Shown here: one piece after another, positions 8,954 to 18,623 of the stretch
Position numbering within the stretch: the stretch's first letter is position 1
Layout of the letters: each line of letters begins with the position of its first letter
Assembly: GCF_900156435.1 (NCBI RefSeq)
Contig: NZ_FTPQ01000002.1
Location: forward strand, 496,001 to 560,000
Source: Microbacterium sp. RU1D
Lineage (GTDB): Bacteria; Actinomycetota; Actinomycetes; Actinomycetales; Microbacteriaceae
Reading direction: 5' to 3'
Length of the DNA stretch: 64,000 bases
Program-made: the position numbers and the translations under genes
The notes under the pieces: generated by a model
The model's input: only the letters and a program-made list of their open reading frames with translations
Databases searched by the model: none
Told to the model about the DNA's origin: nothing

Positions 8954-10210
8954 TTACGCGCGCGCGGGTGCGGTAGCGCGTCGCACCACCAGCGATGCTC
9001 CCAGGCAGACCAGGCCCACCGGAACCAACGCCCAGAGCGCGAGGCCGCCGTACCCGGCGAGACCGAGAATGACCCCCGCCAGCACGGATCCCGCAGCGGC
9101 GCATGCCGTCATCAGGGTGTCGCTGCGTCCCTGTCGTCGCGGGCGCACGGCGAGCGGGGTCGCCTCGGTCAGCAGCGCCGAGCCGGCCACCGTCGCCGCG
9201 CTCCACCCGAAGCCGAGCAACACCAACGCGACCAGGACACCGGCCTGCGTCTCGCCGAAGGCCGCCGCCGTCGCGAGCGACGATGCCAGCAGTGCCTGCC
9301 CGAGCAGGATGACCGGGATCCGCCCCCAGCGGTCGGCCAGGATGCCGAACACCGGCGACAGCCCGTACATGCCGAACACGTGAAGGGCGATCGTGACGCC
9401 GACGGCCAGGGTCACGGCATCCGGGGCCACGATGTGCGACAGATGCACGGGAGTCATCGCCATCACCGACGCCATCGTCACGTGCGAGGCGGCCACGGCG
9501 AGCATCGCGAAGCGGGCGAGTGCCGGGCGGTCGACCTGCGGCGCCACCGGGGCGGAAGCCGCGCCCTCGCGGTCCAGCCGTTGGGCGAGGAGAAGCGGAT
9601 CGGGGCGGAGCACGAGCACGTAGAGCGCGAAGGCGCACGCCTGGGCCGCGAACGAAAAGAGGTACGCGCCCGTGAGGCGCGGCATCCCGATGCTCGCTCC
9701 GAGAAGCTCGCCGGGCGCGAGCAGGAGCGGACCGACCACGCCGCCGACCGTGGTGGCCCACACCACCGTGGCGAGGTCACGGCCCCGCCGCGCGGTGGGA
9801 GCGAGGTCGGTCGCGGCGAAGCGCGACTGAAGGGTCGCGGCGTTGCCGGCCCCGATGAGGGCGATACCCACGAGCAGCAGGGGGAAGGCGCGCACCGCCG
9901 CCGCGGCGATGACCACCGCGATGCCCGTCAACGCCGCGATGTTTCCGGTGGTCAATGCGAGGCGCCGGCCCCGGCGGGCCGCGAGACGCGCCAGCGGGAT
10001 CGCGGTGAGCGCGGCGCCCAGCGTGACCGAGGCCGTCGCGAAGCCCGACAGGGACTCCTGCCCCGACAGGTCGGCCGCGAGGAGGGCGCCGAGCGAGAGC
10101 GTCGCCCCGAACGCCACACCGGTGAGCACCTGCCCCGCCGCGAGCACGCGCACCGTCCGGCGCTGCGTCGCGACGAGGTCGATGCCCGCCGGCGCGGCGG
10201 TGTCAGGCAT
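8954..10210 (-). CDS. MFS transporter
   Basis: A 418-residue major facilitator with about 12 hydrophobic segments. A basic loop after the second helix (ARLAARRGRRLAL) matches the family's conserved loop 2-3, and there is a long central loop near residues 190-215. Substrate unknown; the fold resembles drug exporters. The ATG at 10210 overlaps the 3' end of the FAH-family gene by eight bases, so the two are probably co-transcribed and coupled. A diverged copy of its own 3' end lies just beyond its stop codon. Confidence 0.83.
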   Translation of the reverse strand: MPDTAAPAGIDLVATQRRTVRVLAAGQVLTGVAFGATLSLGALLAADLSGQESLSGFATASVTLGAALTAIPLARLAARRGRRLALTTGNIAALTGIAVVIAAAAVRAFPLLLVGIALIGAGNAATLQSRFAATDLAPTARRGRDLATVVWATTVGGVVGPLLLAPGELLGASIGMPRLTGAYLFSFAAQACAFALYVLVLRPDPLLLAQRLDREGAASAPVAPQVDRPALARFAMLAVAASHVTMASVMAMTPVHLSHIVAPDAVTLAVGVTIALHVFGMYGLSPVFGILADRWGRIPVILLGQALLASSLATAAAFGETQAGVLVALVLLGFGWSAATVAGSALLTEATPLAVRPRRQGRSDTLMTACAAAGSVLAGVILGLAGYGGLALWALVPVGLVCLGASLVVRRATAPARA

Positions 10211-10970
10211 CGCGGGCGGTGTTGCGCAGCACTCCGATGCCGTCGATCTCGACCTCGACGACGTCACCCGCACCGAACGATCCGATTCCGGCCGGCGTCC
10301 CGGTGAGGATGAGGTCTCCCGGGAGCAGCGTGAACACCGCCGAGGCGTACGCCACGAGGGTCGGGATGTCGTGGACCATGTCGGAGACCGGGCCGTCCTG
10401 CCGGACCTCGCCGTTGACGCGCGTCACGATCCTCGCCGCCGAGACGTCGAGGTCGGTCTCGATCACGGGGCCGATGGGGCAGAAGGTGTCGAACCCCTTC
10501 GCACGCGACCACTGACCGTCACTGCGCTGGAGGTCGCGCGCGGTGACGTCGTTGGCGACGGTGTAACCGAAGATGTACTCCCCCGCGCGTTCGGCCGGGA
10601 TGTTCTTGGCGATGCGGCCGATGACGACGGCGAGCTCGCCCTCGTAGTCGGTCTGCGAGCTCAGCGCGGTAGGGCGCACGATCGCGTCGTTCGGGCCGAT
10701 CACCGAGGTGTTGGGCTTGAGGAACATGAGCGGTTCGGCGGGCGCCTCCCCACCCATCTCGGCGGCGTGGTCGTGGTAGTTCTTGCCGATGCACACGACT
10801 TTCGAACGCGGGATGACGGGCGCCAGCAGTGCCACGTCGGAGAGCGGGATGCGCTCACCCGTGGTGTCGAACCCGGCGAACATGGGGTCGCCCTCGAGCA
10901 CGACGACATGGTCGTCGTCGACGATGCCGTAGCGAAGGGCGTCTTGGTGGCTGAATCGAGCGATCTTCAC
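10203..10970 (-). CDS. Fumarylacetoacetate hydrolase family protein
   Basis: A 255-residue enzyme of the FAH / 2-hydroxyhepta-2,4-diene-1,7-dioate isomerase superfamily, which cleaves or isomerises dicarboxylic keto acids using a divalent metal. The metal-binding motif DYEGELAVVIG and the downstream GYTVANDVTARDLQ segment are present. The start is GTG at 10970, six bases after a TAGGCT box, suggesting a leaderless mRNA. It is followed by an overlapping MFS gene. The natural substrate is not clear; homologues often act in aromatic catabolism or as oxaloacetate decarboxylases. Confidence 0.88.
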   Translation of the reverse strand: MKIARFSHQDALRYGIVDDDHVVVLEGDPMFAGFDTTGERIPLSDVALLAPVIPRSKVVCIGKNYHDHAAEMGGEAPAEPLMFLKPNTSVIGPNDAIVRPTALSSQTDYEGELAVVIGRIAKNIPAERAGEYIFGYTVANDVTARDLQRSDGQWSRAKGFDTFCPIGPVIETDLDVSAARIVTRVNGEVRQDGPVSDMVHDIPTLVAYASAVFTLLPGDLILTGTPAGIGSFGAGDVVEVEIDGIGVLRNTARDA

Positions 10971-11010
10971 CCGGCCAGCCTATCCGCGGGGTCCGACACG
11001 GGCGGGGCCC

Positions 11011-11088
11011 GGTCCCTTCGACAGGCTCGGGGACCTCGCTTCCGTCGGAGCTGCGACGTCAGCGGGCTGAGCCTGTCGAAGCCCCCGG
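11011..11088. repeat. REP-like interspersed palindrome (CTTCGACAGGCTC type)
   Basis: CTTCGACAGGCTC at 11016-11028 and its exact reverse complement GAGCCTGTCGAAG at 11069-11081 form a long hairpin between the FAH gene and the ilvE terminator. The same core recurs at 19.7, 49.4, 50.5 and 53.2 kb. Confidence 0.85.
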
Positions 11089-11101
11089 TGCACGCGACGA
11101 A

Positions 11102-11127
11102 GGGGCCCCCGGCATCCGGGGACCCCT
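11102..11127 (-). terminator. Hairpin terminator after ilvE
   Basis: AGGGGCCCCCGG and CCGGGGACCCCT form a near-perfect GC stem around a short AT loop, 18 bases past the ilvE stop. There is no T run. The loop and stem contain the GGCATCC motif common in this window. Confidence 0.65.
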
Positions 11128-11144
11128 CCATTCGACGACGTCGA

Positions 11145-12251
11145 TCAGGCGTCGAGGCGGTACAGCCAGCCGTGCTTGTCTTCGGCGCGGCCGTACTGGA
11201 TGTTCGTCAGCTCCTCGCGCAGTTCGAGAGCGAGCGTGCCCGAGGGCTGCTCGTCGATGAAGTCGCGGCCCTTCAGGATGCCGATCGGGGTCACGACGGC
11301 GGCGGTCCCGCACGCGAACACCTCGACGATGTCTCCGGATGCCACGCCCTCACGCCACTCGGTCAGCGAGACGTTGCGCCCCTCGACGTGGTGGCCGCGA
11401 TCGCGCGCGAGCTGCAGGAGCGAATCGCGCGTGATGCCCTCGAGGATCGAATCGGACTGCGGAGTGACGATCGTGCCGTCCTTGTAGACGAAGACGACGT
11501 TCATGCCGCCGAGCTCCTCGACGTTGCGGTCCTGGTCGAGGAAGACGACCTGGTCGCACTCGTTCTCGTACGCCTCGGACTGGGGCAGCAGGCTCGCGGC
11601 GTAGTTGCCGCCGGTCTTGGCCGCGCCCGTTCCGCCCTTGCCCGCGCGGGAGTAGTCCTCGCTGAGCCAGATCGAGACCGGCTGCACGCCGCCCTTGAAG
11701 TAGGCGCCGGCGGGGCTCGCGATCAGGTAGTACGCGACCTTGTGCGCGGGACGAACGCCGAGGAACGCCTCTTTGGCGAACATGAACGGACGCAGGTAGA
11801 GACTCTGGTCCTCGCCGGAGGGAACCCAGGCGCCGTCGACGGCGATGAGCTCGCGCAGCGACTGGAGGAAGTACGGAACCGGCAGCTCGGGCAGGGCGAG
11901 GCGACGGGCTGAGCGCTGCAGGCGGCGTCCGTTCTGGTCGGGGCGGAAGGTGTGGACAGACCCGTCGGCGTGACGATAGGCCTTGATGCCCTCGAAGATC
12001 TCCTGGCCGTAGTGCAGCACCGCGGCCGCGGGGTCGAGGGAGATGGGGCCGTAGGGCGAGACGCGCGGGCGGTGCCACCCACCGCGGACCGACCAGCAGA
12101 TGTCGACCATGTGGTCGGTGAAGCTCTGACCGAAGCCGGGGCTGGCGAGGATCGCATCCCGGTCGGCGGCGCTCTTGGCCGCGAGGTTGCGCGTGACCGC
12201 GAACTCGAGGGGGTCGAGTCCGGTGTCGGGGTCGGTGTCGATGGTGGTCAT
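11145..12251 (-). CDS. ilvE: Branched-chain amino acid aminotransferase
   Basis: A class IV PLP aminotransferase of 368 residues that performs the last step of leucine, isoleucine and valine synthesis. The PLP lysine is Lys212 in GAAKTGGNYA. GQEIFEGIKAYR at about 82-93 and the LGVRPAHKVAYY segment are typical of the long actinobacterial IlvE. The start ATG at 12251 follows a weak GGAT. It is downstream of leuB on the same strand with 54 bases between, so the two may share a transcript. Confidence 0.96.
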   Translation of the reverse strand: MTTIDTDPDTGLDPLEFAVTRNLAAKSAADRDAILASPGFGQSFTDHMVDICWSVRGGWHRPRVSPYGPISLDPAAAVLHYGQEIFEGIKAYRHADGSVHTFRPDQNGRRLQRSARRLALPELPVPYFLQSLRELIAVDGAWVPSGEDQSLYLRPFMFAKEAFLGVRPAHKVAYYLIASPAGAYFKGGVQPVSIWLSEDYSRAGKGGTGAAKTGGNYAASLLPQSEAYENECDQVVFLDQDRNVEELGGMNVVFVYKDGTIVTPQSDSILEGITRDSLLQLARDRGHHVEGRNVSLTEWREGVASGDIVEVFACGTAAVVTPIGILKGRDFIDEQPSGTLALELREELTNIQYGRAEDKHGWLYRLDA

Positions 12252-12305
12252 CTGTGATCCAAAACTCTTCGTATGCCGGGGGCGAAGCGGGCCGGTCGGT
12301 CCAGG

Positions 12306-13355
12306 TTACGCCTGGACGCGTGCGGCGATGGCGTCGCCGATCTGAGCGGTGGTGCGCGAGCCCTCGCGGTTCGCGATGTCGTCTTCCACCGCGCGGGTGA
12401 CGCGGGCGGATTCGTCGGCGAGCCCGAGGTGATCGAGCAGTAGGGCGACGGAGAGGATCGCGGCCGTGGGGTCGGCCTTCTGGCTTCCCGCGATGTCGGG
12501 CGCCGATCCGTGCACGGGCTCGAACATCGAGGGGAACGCGCCGTCGGGGTTGATGTTGCCCGATGCGGCGAGGCCGATGCCACCGGTGACGGCGCCGGCC
12601 AGGTCGGTCAGGATGTCGCCGAAGAGGTTGTCGGTGACGATCACGTCGAAGCGGCCCGGGTTCGTGACCAGGAAGATGGTTGCCGCGTCGACGTGCAGGT
12701 AGTCTACGTCGACCCCCGGGAACTCGGATGCCACGGCGTCGACGATCCGCTTCCACATGCCTCCGGCGTGCACGAGCACGTTGGTCTTGTGCACGAGGGT
12801 GAGCTTGTGTCGACGGCGCTCGGCCAGGGCGAAGGCGTAGCGCACGACGCGCTCGACGCCGAAAGCGGTGTTCACTGACGTCTCGTTGGCGACCTCGTGC
12901 GGCGTCCCGCGGCGGATGGCGCCTCCGTTGCCGACGTACGGCCCCTCCGTGCCCTCGCGCACCACGACGAAATCGATGGCGCCCGGGTCGGCGAGGGGGC
13001 CGGCGGCACCGGGGTAGAGCTTGGACGGCCGCAGGTTGACGTAGTGGTCGAGCTCGAAGCGGAGCTTGAGCAAGAGGCCGCGTTCGATGTTCGCGTCTTT
13101 GAGGCGGGGGTCGCCCGGGACGCCGCCGACGGCGCCGAGCAGAATGGCGTCGTGGGCCGCGATCGCCTCCAGGTCGTCATCGGTGAGCGTGTCGCCGGTC
13201 TCGAGGTAGCGCCCGGCACCGAGCGAGAACGGTGTCTTCTCGAAGGTGACGTCCGATTCGGCGGTGACGGCGTCGAGCACCTTCACAGCCTCGGTGACGA
13301 CCTCCGGACCGATGCCGTCACCCGGAATGACGGCCAGCTTCACGACACGCGACAT
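12306..13355 (-). CDS. leuB: 3-isopropylmalate dehydrogenase
   Basis: A 349-residue NAD-dependent decarboxylating dehydrogenase for leucine synthesis. It begins [20 protein letters not shown], the family's N-terminal motif. The substrate arginines and tyrosine lie in [17 protein letters not shown] and NGGAIRRGT. The metal/NAD segment near the C-terminus ([15 protein letters not shown], then [12 protein letters not shown]) is intact. The ATG at 13355 is preceded by GAGGAGA, a clear ribosome binding site. Tartrate dehydrogenase is a possible relative, but the ilv context supports LeuB. Confidence 0.95.
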   Translation of the reverse strand: MSRVVKLAVIPGDGIGPEVVTEAVKVLDAVTAESDVTFEKTPFSLGAGRYLETGDTLTDDDLEAIAAHDAILLGAVGGVPGDPRLKDANIERGLLLKLRFELDHYVNLRPSKLYPGAAGPLADPGAIDFVVVREGTEGPYVGNGGAIRRGTPHEVANETSVNTAFGVERVVRYAFALAERRRHKLTLVHKTNVLVHAGGMWKRIVDAVASEFPGVDVDYLHVDAATIFLVTNPGRFDVIVTDNLFGDILTDLAGAVTGGIGLAASGNINPDGAFPSMFEPVHGSAPDIAGSQKADPTAAILSVALLLDHLGLADESARVTRAVEDDIANREGSRTTAQIGDAIAARVQA

Positions 13356-13380
13356 CGCTCTCCTCAGAGCTCGGGGCACG

Positions 13381-14919
13381 TCACTTCGACGACGCGCCGC
13401 GGGTTCCTCCCAGGGTAGTGGCAGCGATGACCGCCGCCACGACGATGAGCCCCGCACCGATCAGGGCCGTGATGACCACACCGGAGTCGAAGGCGTGCGC
13501 GGCCGCGAGCCGCAGAGCATCGGCCAGCGCCGGGTCGTCGAGGGTCTGCGACACCGCGATGGCGCCGGCGAGGGTCTCGCGCGCGCCCTGGGCCGCGGCC
13601 CCCGGCAGCCCCGCCGGCAGCACCAGCTGCGCCCGATAGTAGGCCGCGAGGATGCCGCCGAGCACGGCGGTACCCAGCACCGCGCCGACCTCGTAGGCCG
13701 TCTCGGAGACCGCGCTCGCGGCACCGGCCTTGGCCGACGGAGCGCTGGAGAGGATGAGCTCGTTCGACACCGTCTCGGCGGCCCCGATCCCGATGCCGAG
13801 CAGGCCGAACGCCACGATGAGTTGGACGAGGTCGGCTGTCGACAGCGCCACCATCACGTAGGCCACCACCGAGAACGCCAGGGCGACGGGTACGACCACC
13901 CGGGGAGCGAACCGCTTCGCGACGGGTACCACGGCGAGGCCCGAGATGATCATCAGGACGAGCCCGGGCAGGAGCGCGAACCCGGCGACCATGGGCGAGA
14001 GCCCGACCACGAGCTGCAGGTGCTGGGCGACGAAGTAGAGAAAGCCGACGAGTCCGACCACGCTCAAGAGATTGACCAGGATGGCGCCGGAGAACGTGCC
14101 GCGACGGAACAACGACATGTCGAGCATCGGGGTGGCGAGCGAGCGCTGACGGCGGACGAACAGCCACCCGAAGACGATGCCGACCGCGAAGAGCGCCGGG
14201 GCGAGCGAGAGCGGGCCGTCGACGGCGAGCTTTTTGATGCCGTAGACGATCGGCACCATCGTCGCGAGCGACAGCATGACGCTCACCGGGTCGAACCGGC
14301 CCGGGTGCGGGTCGCGGCTCTCGGGCACGAAGAACGGGGCCAGGATCAGCAGCGGGACGAGTACCGGCACCGCCATGAGGAAGACCGACCCCCACGAGAA
14401 GTGCTCGAGGAGGAAACCTCCCACGATGGGCCCGAGGGCGGCTCCCGCCGAGAAGCCCGAGGCCCAGATGGCGATGGCGAAACGGCGCTGATCGCGGTCG
14501 CGGAAGATGCTGCGCAGGAGGGACAGCGTCGACGGCATGAGCATCGCACCGAAGACGCCCATCAGCGCGCGACCCGCGATGAGCAGGGCGGCCGTGGGTG
14601 CGAAGGCCGACAGGGCGGAGACGGCGGCGAACCCGGTCGCACCGATCAGCAGGAGACGGCGGCGTCCGAACCGGTCGCCGAGGGTGCCCATCGTGACGAG
14701 CAGGCCTGCCAGCACGAGCGGATAGACGTCGATGATCCACAGCTGCTCGATGCTCGAGGGCTGCAGCGCCAGCGCGATCTCGGGAAGCGCGAAGCTCAGC
14801 ACCGTGTTGTCGACCGAGACGAGCAGCACGGGCAGCATGAGGACCGCCAGCGCAAACCACCCGCGCCATCCGGCGCGAGTGACGGTGATCTCCGAGGTGG
14901 GCAACGACGAGGTGAGCAT
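13381..14919 (-). CDS. MFS drug exporter, DHA2 (14-TM) family
   Basis: A 512-residue transporter with about 14 hydrophobic segments, the layout of EmrB/QacA-type proton/drug antiporters. The motif A loop appears as [16 protein letters not shown], and motif C-like glycine/proline residues occur in the fifth helix ([12 protein letters not shown]). The ATG at 14919 has GGAAGA upstream. It is divergent from a TetR gene with a palindromic operator between them, the usual arrangement of a substrate-induced efflux pump. Substrate unknown. Confidence 0.88.
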   Translation of the reverse strand: MLTSSLPTSEITVTRAGWRGWFALAVLMLPVLLVSVDNTVLSFALPEIALALQPSSIEQLWIIDVYPLVLAGLLVTMGTLGDRFGRRRLLLIGATGFAAVSALSAFAPTAALLIAGRALMGVFGAMLMPSTLSLLRSIFRDRDQRRFAIAIWASGFSAGAALGPIVGGFLLEHFSWGSVFLMAVPVLVPLLILAPFFVPESRDPHPGRFDPVSVMLSLATMVPIVYGIKKLAVDGPLSLAPALFAVGIVFGWLFVRRQRSLATPMLDMSLFRRGTFSGAILVNLLSVVGLVGFLYFVAQHLQLVVGLSPMVAGFALLPGLVLMIISGLAVVPVAKRFAPRVVVPVALAFSVVAYVMVALSTADLVQLIVAFGLLGIGIGAAETVSNELILSSAPSAKAGAASAVSETAYEVGAVLGTAVLGGILAAYYRAQLVLPAGLPGAAAQGARETLAGAIAVSQTLDDPALADALRLAAAHAFDSGVVITALIGAGLIVVAAVIAATTLGGTRGASSK

Positions 14920-14935
14920 TCTTCCGATCCGTTTG

Positions 14936-14955
14936 TAAACCGTCCAGCCGGTATA
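14936..14955. promoter_or_regulatory. Palindromic operator between the TetR and DHA2 genes
   Basis: TA-A-ACCG-TCCAGC-CGGT-A-TA is an inverted repeat (TAnACCG / CGGTnTA) in the divergent promoter region. On the minus strand TACTAT just outside it can serve as a -10 box for the transporter. This is the expected binding site of the neighbouring TetR protein. Confidence 0.7.
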
Positions 14956-14998
14956 GTATCAGAAGAATCGTCCCACTCGCCAGTACGATCGAGGAGTC

Positions 14999-15541
14999 AT
15001 GAGCCGCCCCCCTCTCGCCCGCGAAGCCGTCCTCGACGCCTTCACCCGGATCCTCGTCGACGAGGGGGAACGCGCCGCGACAATGGATGCCACGGCGCGC
15101 GGCGCCGGCGTGTCGAAGGGCGGCCTGCTCTACCACTTCAACTCGAAGAGCGCTCTCGAGGCCGCGCTGGTCGAGCGCCTCGAGCGTCTTGCCCAGGAGG
15201 ACGTCGACGAGATCGAGAAATCCGCCGAGGGCGTCGTTGCGGCGCACCTGCGCTCGTCGCAGAACACCGGCTCGCCCCTCGACGTGACGATCCTCGCGGT
15301 GTCCCGTCTCGCACAGAACGGCAACGACACGGCATCCGCCTCTCTCCGCCGCGTGCGGGAGCTGTGGGAAGAGAGCCTGCGAGCGCACACCCGCGACGAG
15401 ACGGCGCTGCAGATGGTGCTGCTCGTCAGCGACGGGCTCTACTTCAACGCCGTTCTCGACCTCAATGCGCTCCCCGGTCCGACCCTCGAGGGTCCGGCGC
15501 TCGACCAACTGATCGACGCCGTGGTGGCCGCGACGACCTGA
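14999..15541 (+). CDS. TetR-family transcriptional repressor
   Basis: A 180-residue repressor. The N-terminal helix-turn-helix is ATMDATARGAGVSKGGLLYH (about residues 24-43), ending in the canonical YHFNSK segment. The C-terminal domain is helical and variable, as in other ligand-sensing TetR proteins. The ATG at 14999 has GAGGAG six bases upstream. It is divergent from the DHA2 transporter and probably represses it and itself through the 14936-14955 palindrome. Confidence 0.9.
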   Translation: MSRPPLAREAVLDAFTRILVDEGERAATMDATARGAGVSKGGLLYHFNSKSALEAALVERLERLAQEDVDEIEKSAEGVVAAHLRSSQNTGSPLDVTILAVSRLAQNGNDTASASLRRVRELWEESLRAHTRDETALQMVLLVSDGLYFNAVLDLNALPGPTLEGPALDQLIDAVVAATT

Positions 15542-15575
15542 CGTCCCGGGCCCCGGCCCCCGCGCAGCACGAGAA

Positions 15576-15599
15576 AGGGGGCCGCCGCAGCGACCCCCT
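15576..15599. terminator. Terminator between convergent tetR-type gene and serA
   Basis: AGGGGG and CCCCCT pair around a 12-base loop between the two convergent stop codons. AAA on one side and a pyrimidine tract on the other fit a weak bidirectional terminator. Confidence 0.6.
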
Positions 15600-15620
15600 C
15601 CCCCCGTGACGTGAGCGGTC

Positions 15621-17225
15621 TCAGCCCTCGACGATCTCGATCTGCCGGAACAGGTCGGCACCGACGGCCTCGCGCATCGCGCCGAGGATCTCGTCCGGCA
15701 CGGGAGAGTCGACCGTGAGCACCGAGAGCGCCCGGCCGGTGGCATCCTGAGCCGCCACCTGGAGACCCGCGATGTTGATGCCGGCCTCGCCGAGCTTCTG
15801 GCCGTAGATGGCGACGATGCCCGGGCGGTCGGCGTAGCGCATGACGATGTGGTGCTGCTCGATCGGCACCTCGATGTCGTAGCCGTTGATCGCGACCACC
15901 TTGGGCACCATGCGGGTGCCGGCCAGGGTGCCCGCGACCGTGAGGGTGGAACCGTCGGCGAGCGTGCCCCGGAGGATTGTGATGTTGCGGTACAGCGGGC
16001 TCTCGGCCTCGACGACCAGGCGCGCCTCGACCCCGCGCTGCTCCGCGAAGAGCGGCGCGTTCACGTACGAGACGCTCTCGCTGACGATGCGGCTGAAGTA
16101 GCCCTTGAGCGCCGCGAGACGGTAGACGCTCACGTCGTACTGCGCGAGCTCGCCGCGCACCTCGATGTCGAGGCTCGTGAGGGCGCTGTCGGCGAGGCCG
16201 CTGAAGAACTGGCCGAGCATCTCGACGAGGGCGATACCGGGACGCACGAACGGGTCGATGGCGCCGCCGGCGACGTTGACGGCATCCGGGACGAGATCGC
16301 CCTCGAGCGCGAGCTTGACGGAGCGGGCGACGGAGACGCCGGCCTTCTCCTGCGCCTCTTCGGTGCTGGCGCCGAGATGCGGGGTGACCACGACGTTCGG
16401 CAGGTCGAGGAGCTTGCGCGCGGGGCCGCCCTCGGCGGGAGGCTCGGTCGAGAACACGTCGAGGCCGGCACCGGCGATCTCACCGGTGGTGAGGGCGTCG
16501 AACAGCGCGTCTTCGTCGATCAGGCCGCCCCGGGCGACGTTGATGACGTACGCCGTCTTCTTCATGCGGCGCAACTGGTCGGCGCCGATCATGCCGGTGG
16601 TCTCGGGCGTCTTCGGCATGTGGATCGTGACGAAGTCGCTCGTCTCGAGCAGCTCGTCGAGCGAGACGAGGGTGACACCCAGCTGCTGCGCGCGAGCGGC
16701 CGTGACGTAGGGGTCGTACGCGATGACGCGCATGTCGAAAGCCTGCAGGCGCGCGGCGATGAGGGCGCCGATGCGGCCGAGGCCGATGATGCCGATCGTC
16801 TTCTCGAACAGCTCGGTGCCGGTGAAGGAGCTGCGCTTCCACAGGCCCTGAGCGAGCGAGGCATGCGCGGCGGGGATGCGGCGCGCGAGGCTGAGGACGT
16901 GACCCACGGTCAGTTCGGCGGCTGAGATGATGTTCGAGGTCGGCGCGTTGACGACCATGACGCCGGCGGCGGTGGCCGACTTGATGTCGACGTTGTCGAG
17001 GCCGACACCGGCGCGGGCGACCACCTTCAGCGACGGCGCCGCCGCGAGGGCCTCCGCGTCGATCTGGGTGGCCGAGCGCACGAGCACCGCGTGCGCCTCG
17101 GCGAGAGCCGAGAGCAGCGCGGGGCGGTCGGTCCCGTCGACGTTGCGCACGTCGAAATCGGGGCCGAGCGCGTCGATCGTGGCGGGAGAGAGTTCTTCGG
17201 CGATGAGCACGACGGGCTTCGTCAC
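15621..17225 (-). CDS. serA: D-3-phosphoglycerate dehydrogenase
   Basis: First enzyme of serine synthesis, 534 residues, the long actinobacterial form. The NAD-binding motif is IIGLGRIGALIAARL. The catalytic His lies in VVVTPHLGASTEEAQ, with the Arg and Glu in the preceding loops. After the dehydrogenase come the intervening domain and a C-terminal ACT domain (about 455-534, starting RPGIVAIYGQ) that normally gives serine feedback control. I chose GTG at 17225 (VTKPVVLIAEE), with AAGGA upstream. The upstream open codons look like untranslated sequence. Confidence 0.95.
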   Translation of the reverse strand: MTKPVVLIAEELSPATIDALGPDFDVRNVDGTDRPALLSALAEAHAVLVRSATQIDAEALAAAPSLKVVARAGVGLDNVDIKSATAAGVMVVNAPTSNIISAAELTVGHVLSLARRIPAAHASLAQGLWKRSSFTGTELFEKTIGIIGLGRIGALIAARLQAFDMRVIAYDPYVTAARAQQLGVTLVSLDELLETSDFVTIHMPKTPETTGMIGADQLRRMKKTAYVINVARGGLIDEDALFDALTTGEIAGAGLDVFSTEPPAEGGPARKLLDLPNVVVTPHLGASTEEAQEKAGVSVARSVKLALEGDLVPDAVNVAGGAIDPFVRPGIALVEMLGQFFSGLADSALTSLDIEVRGELAQYDVSVYRLAALKGYFSRIVSESVSYVNAPLFAEQRGVEARLVVEAESPLYRNITILRGTLADGSTLTVAGTLAGTRMVPKVVAINGYDIEVPIEQHHIVMRYADRPGIVAIYGQKLGEAGINIAGLQVAAQDATGRALSVLTVDSPVPDEILGAMREAVGADLFRQIEIVEG

Positions 17226-17627
17226 GGATGCGTCCTTCGAAACGGTGCTGGGGACCGGCGCGCACCGCCGCGCACCGCCGGCGCGAACCGGGCGCACGAC
17301 CCGTGCGGGCCGTGTGTCAGCCTAGCGCGGCGGTGTGCGGGCTCCCGACCGTATGACGCGGGACGCCCGGGTCCCCGGAGCGGCGCCGCGCTGCGCCGTC
17401 TCACCGTCGCGGGGTACGCGCAGGGGACGGATGCCGGAACCCCGCCGCTCGACCGCCCGCCCGGCCGTCGCCCCGCAGGTGCGCCGCGACACGGCATCCC
17501 GCTGACGACTCGGCGGCAGCTTGCAACCGAAACGTCAGTTAGAAGCAGTCCCGGCGAGCCGTCGTCGACGCCTGACCCGCAGCCCGCGACGCCTCCCCCG
17601 GCTCGCGTCCGCCGGAAGACCCGTCCT
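17226..17627. other. Gene-free stretch upstream of serA
   Basis: About 400 bases with no convincing reading frame. It holds the serA promoter region, a short direct repeat (two copies of CGCGCACCGC near 17260-17280) and GGATGCC/GGCATCC motifs at about 17430 and 17491. I see no RNA gene or clear terminator. Confidence 0.5.
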
Positions 17628-17966
17628 TCAGCCCCCGTACAGCCCGTACGACGTCGCGCCGTAGCCGACGATCGCCAACCAGAACGCCGCGGAGAGCGTG
17701 AGACCCGCGAGCAGGGCCAGAGCGAACTCCCCCGCCGCCCGACGCGCGCCGATCGCGAAGGCGACGCCGAAGGCGAGGAGCGGGAAGACAATGGGCAGGA
17801 TGTAGACGACCCACCCGAGGGCGTTGAGTCCGAGCGGGCCGGTGACCTGCGTGATCAGCAGCGCGACCGCACCCCACACGACGTAGGCGTAGAACAGGCC
17901 GAACACGCCGGCGATGGTCACGACGAGCCACGTGGGCAGCACGCGCGTGCGGGCGGCGGCGGTCAT
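17628..17966 (-). CDS. Small membrane protein of unknown function
   Basis: A 112-residue protein with about three hydrophobic segments (near 13-35, 45-70 and 85-105) and almost no soluble part. I recognise no family. Its ATG overlaps the TGA of the preceding membrane-protein gene (ATGA at 17963-17966), so the pair is translated together and the two proteins may interact. Confidence 0.72.
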   Translation of the reverse strand: MTAAARTRVLPTWLVVTIAGVFGLFYAYVVWGAVALLITQVTGPLGLNALGWVVYILPIVFPLLAFGVAFAIGARRAAGEFALALLAGLTLSAAFWLAIVGYGATSYGLYGG

Positions 17967-18526
17967 GCGAGGGCTCCCACCGAGAGGAACGGCCAGGGGA
18001 CGAGCAGGACGATCCCCACGATCAGCAGCAGGAACCGCTGCCAGGTGCGCCACGAACGGGTGAGCACGAGCACCGCGACGAACCAGACCAACGGGGCGAG
18101 CACCGCTCCCACGGTCAGAGCGATCACGGTGATGTCGGGGATGGGCAGCCCGAGTCCGCGCAGTCGCAGCCCCGCGAGGAGCCAGCCGAGAGCGAAGAGC
18201 AGGAAGGTCGCTGCCACCATGCCGATGCCCACGAGACCGACGTTGCCGAGCGGCCCCGAGGAGTCGGCGTCCGCCTCGTCCTCGTCGCTCGCGGTCGCCA
18301 CGGGCTCCGGATGCCGGGCCACCGGCGCCGTGGTCTCGGCGGGCTGCAGCGGCTCCGGGGCGGGGGCCGGTTGTAGCGGCTCGGGCTGCAGCGGCTCGGG
18401 CTCGCCCGACACGGGCGGCACGGGATCCGACGAACGCGGCTCGGGCGTGCGCTTGTCGCCGACGTCGAGCGTCGGGTCGTCGTCACCGCCCCACGAGAGG
18501 GCGTCGTCATCGCGCGGAGTGCTCAC
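17963..18526 (-). CDS. Membrane protein with an acidic proline-rich N-terminus, unknown function
   Basis: A 187-residue protein. Residues 1-95 are disordered, acidic and proline-rich with a short PLQPE repeat. Residues 95-187 form about three transmembrane segments. The start is GTG at 18526, six bases after TACCGT, suggesting a leaderless mRNA. It is coupled to the following small membrane protein. Proteins like this are sometimes labelled DNA polymerase III gamma/tau because of the Pro/Ala tail; nothing here supports that. Confidence 0.72.
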   Translation of the reverse strand: MSTPRDDDALSWGGDDDPTLDVGDKRTPEPRSSDPVPPVSGEPEPLQPEPLQPAPAPEPLQPAETTAPVARHPEPVATASDEDEADADSSGPLGNVGLVGIGMVAATFLLFALGWLLAGLRLRGLGLPIPDITVIALTVGAVLAPLVWFVAVLVLTRSWRTWQRFLLLIVGIVLLVPWPFLSVGALA

Positions 18527-18623
18527 GGCTCCACGGTAGCGGCGCTCCCCCGCGCCCGCGTCGCGCCCCGCCGATCACGCCGGGTGCACGGCATCCGGAA
18601 CCGGACACGCCTCGAAACGCCGG

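Noticed and set aside
11011..11088. Simple rho-independent terminator instead of a repeat element
   Set aside because: A separate terminator hairpin for ilvE lies at 11102-11127, and the same palindrome recurs at five other loci, so it was recorded as an interspersed repeat.
17963..18526. DNA polymerase III gamma/tau subunit
   Set aside because: Only the Pro/Ala/Glu-rich stretch is similar. There is no ATPase domain, and the C-terminal half is transmembrane.
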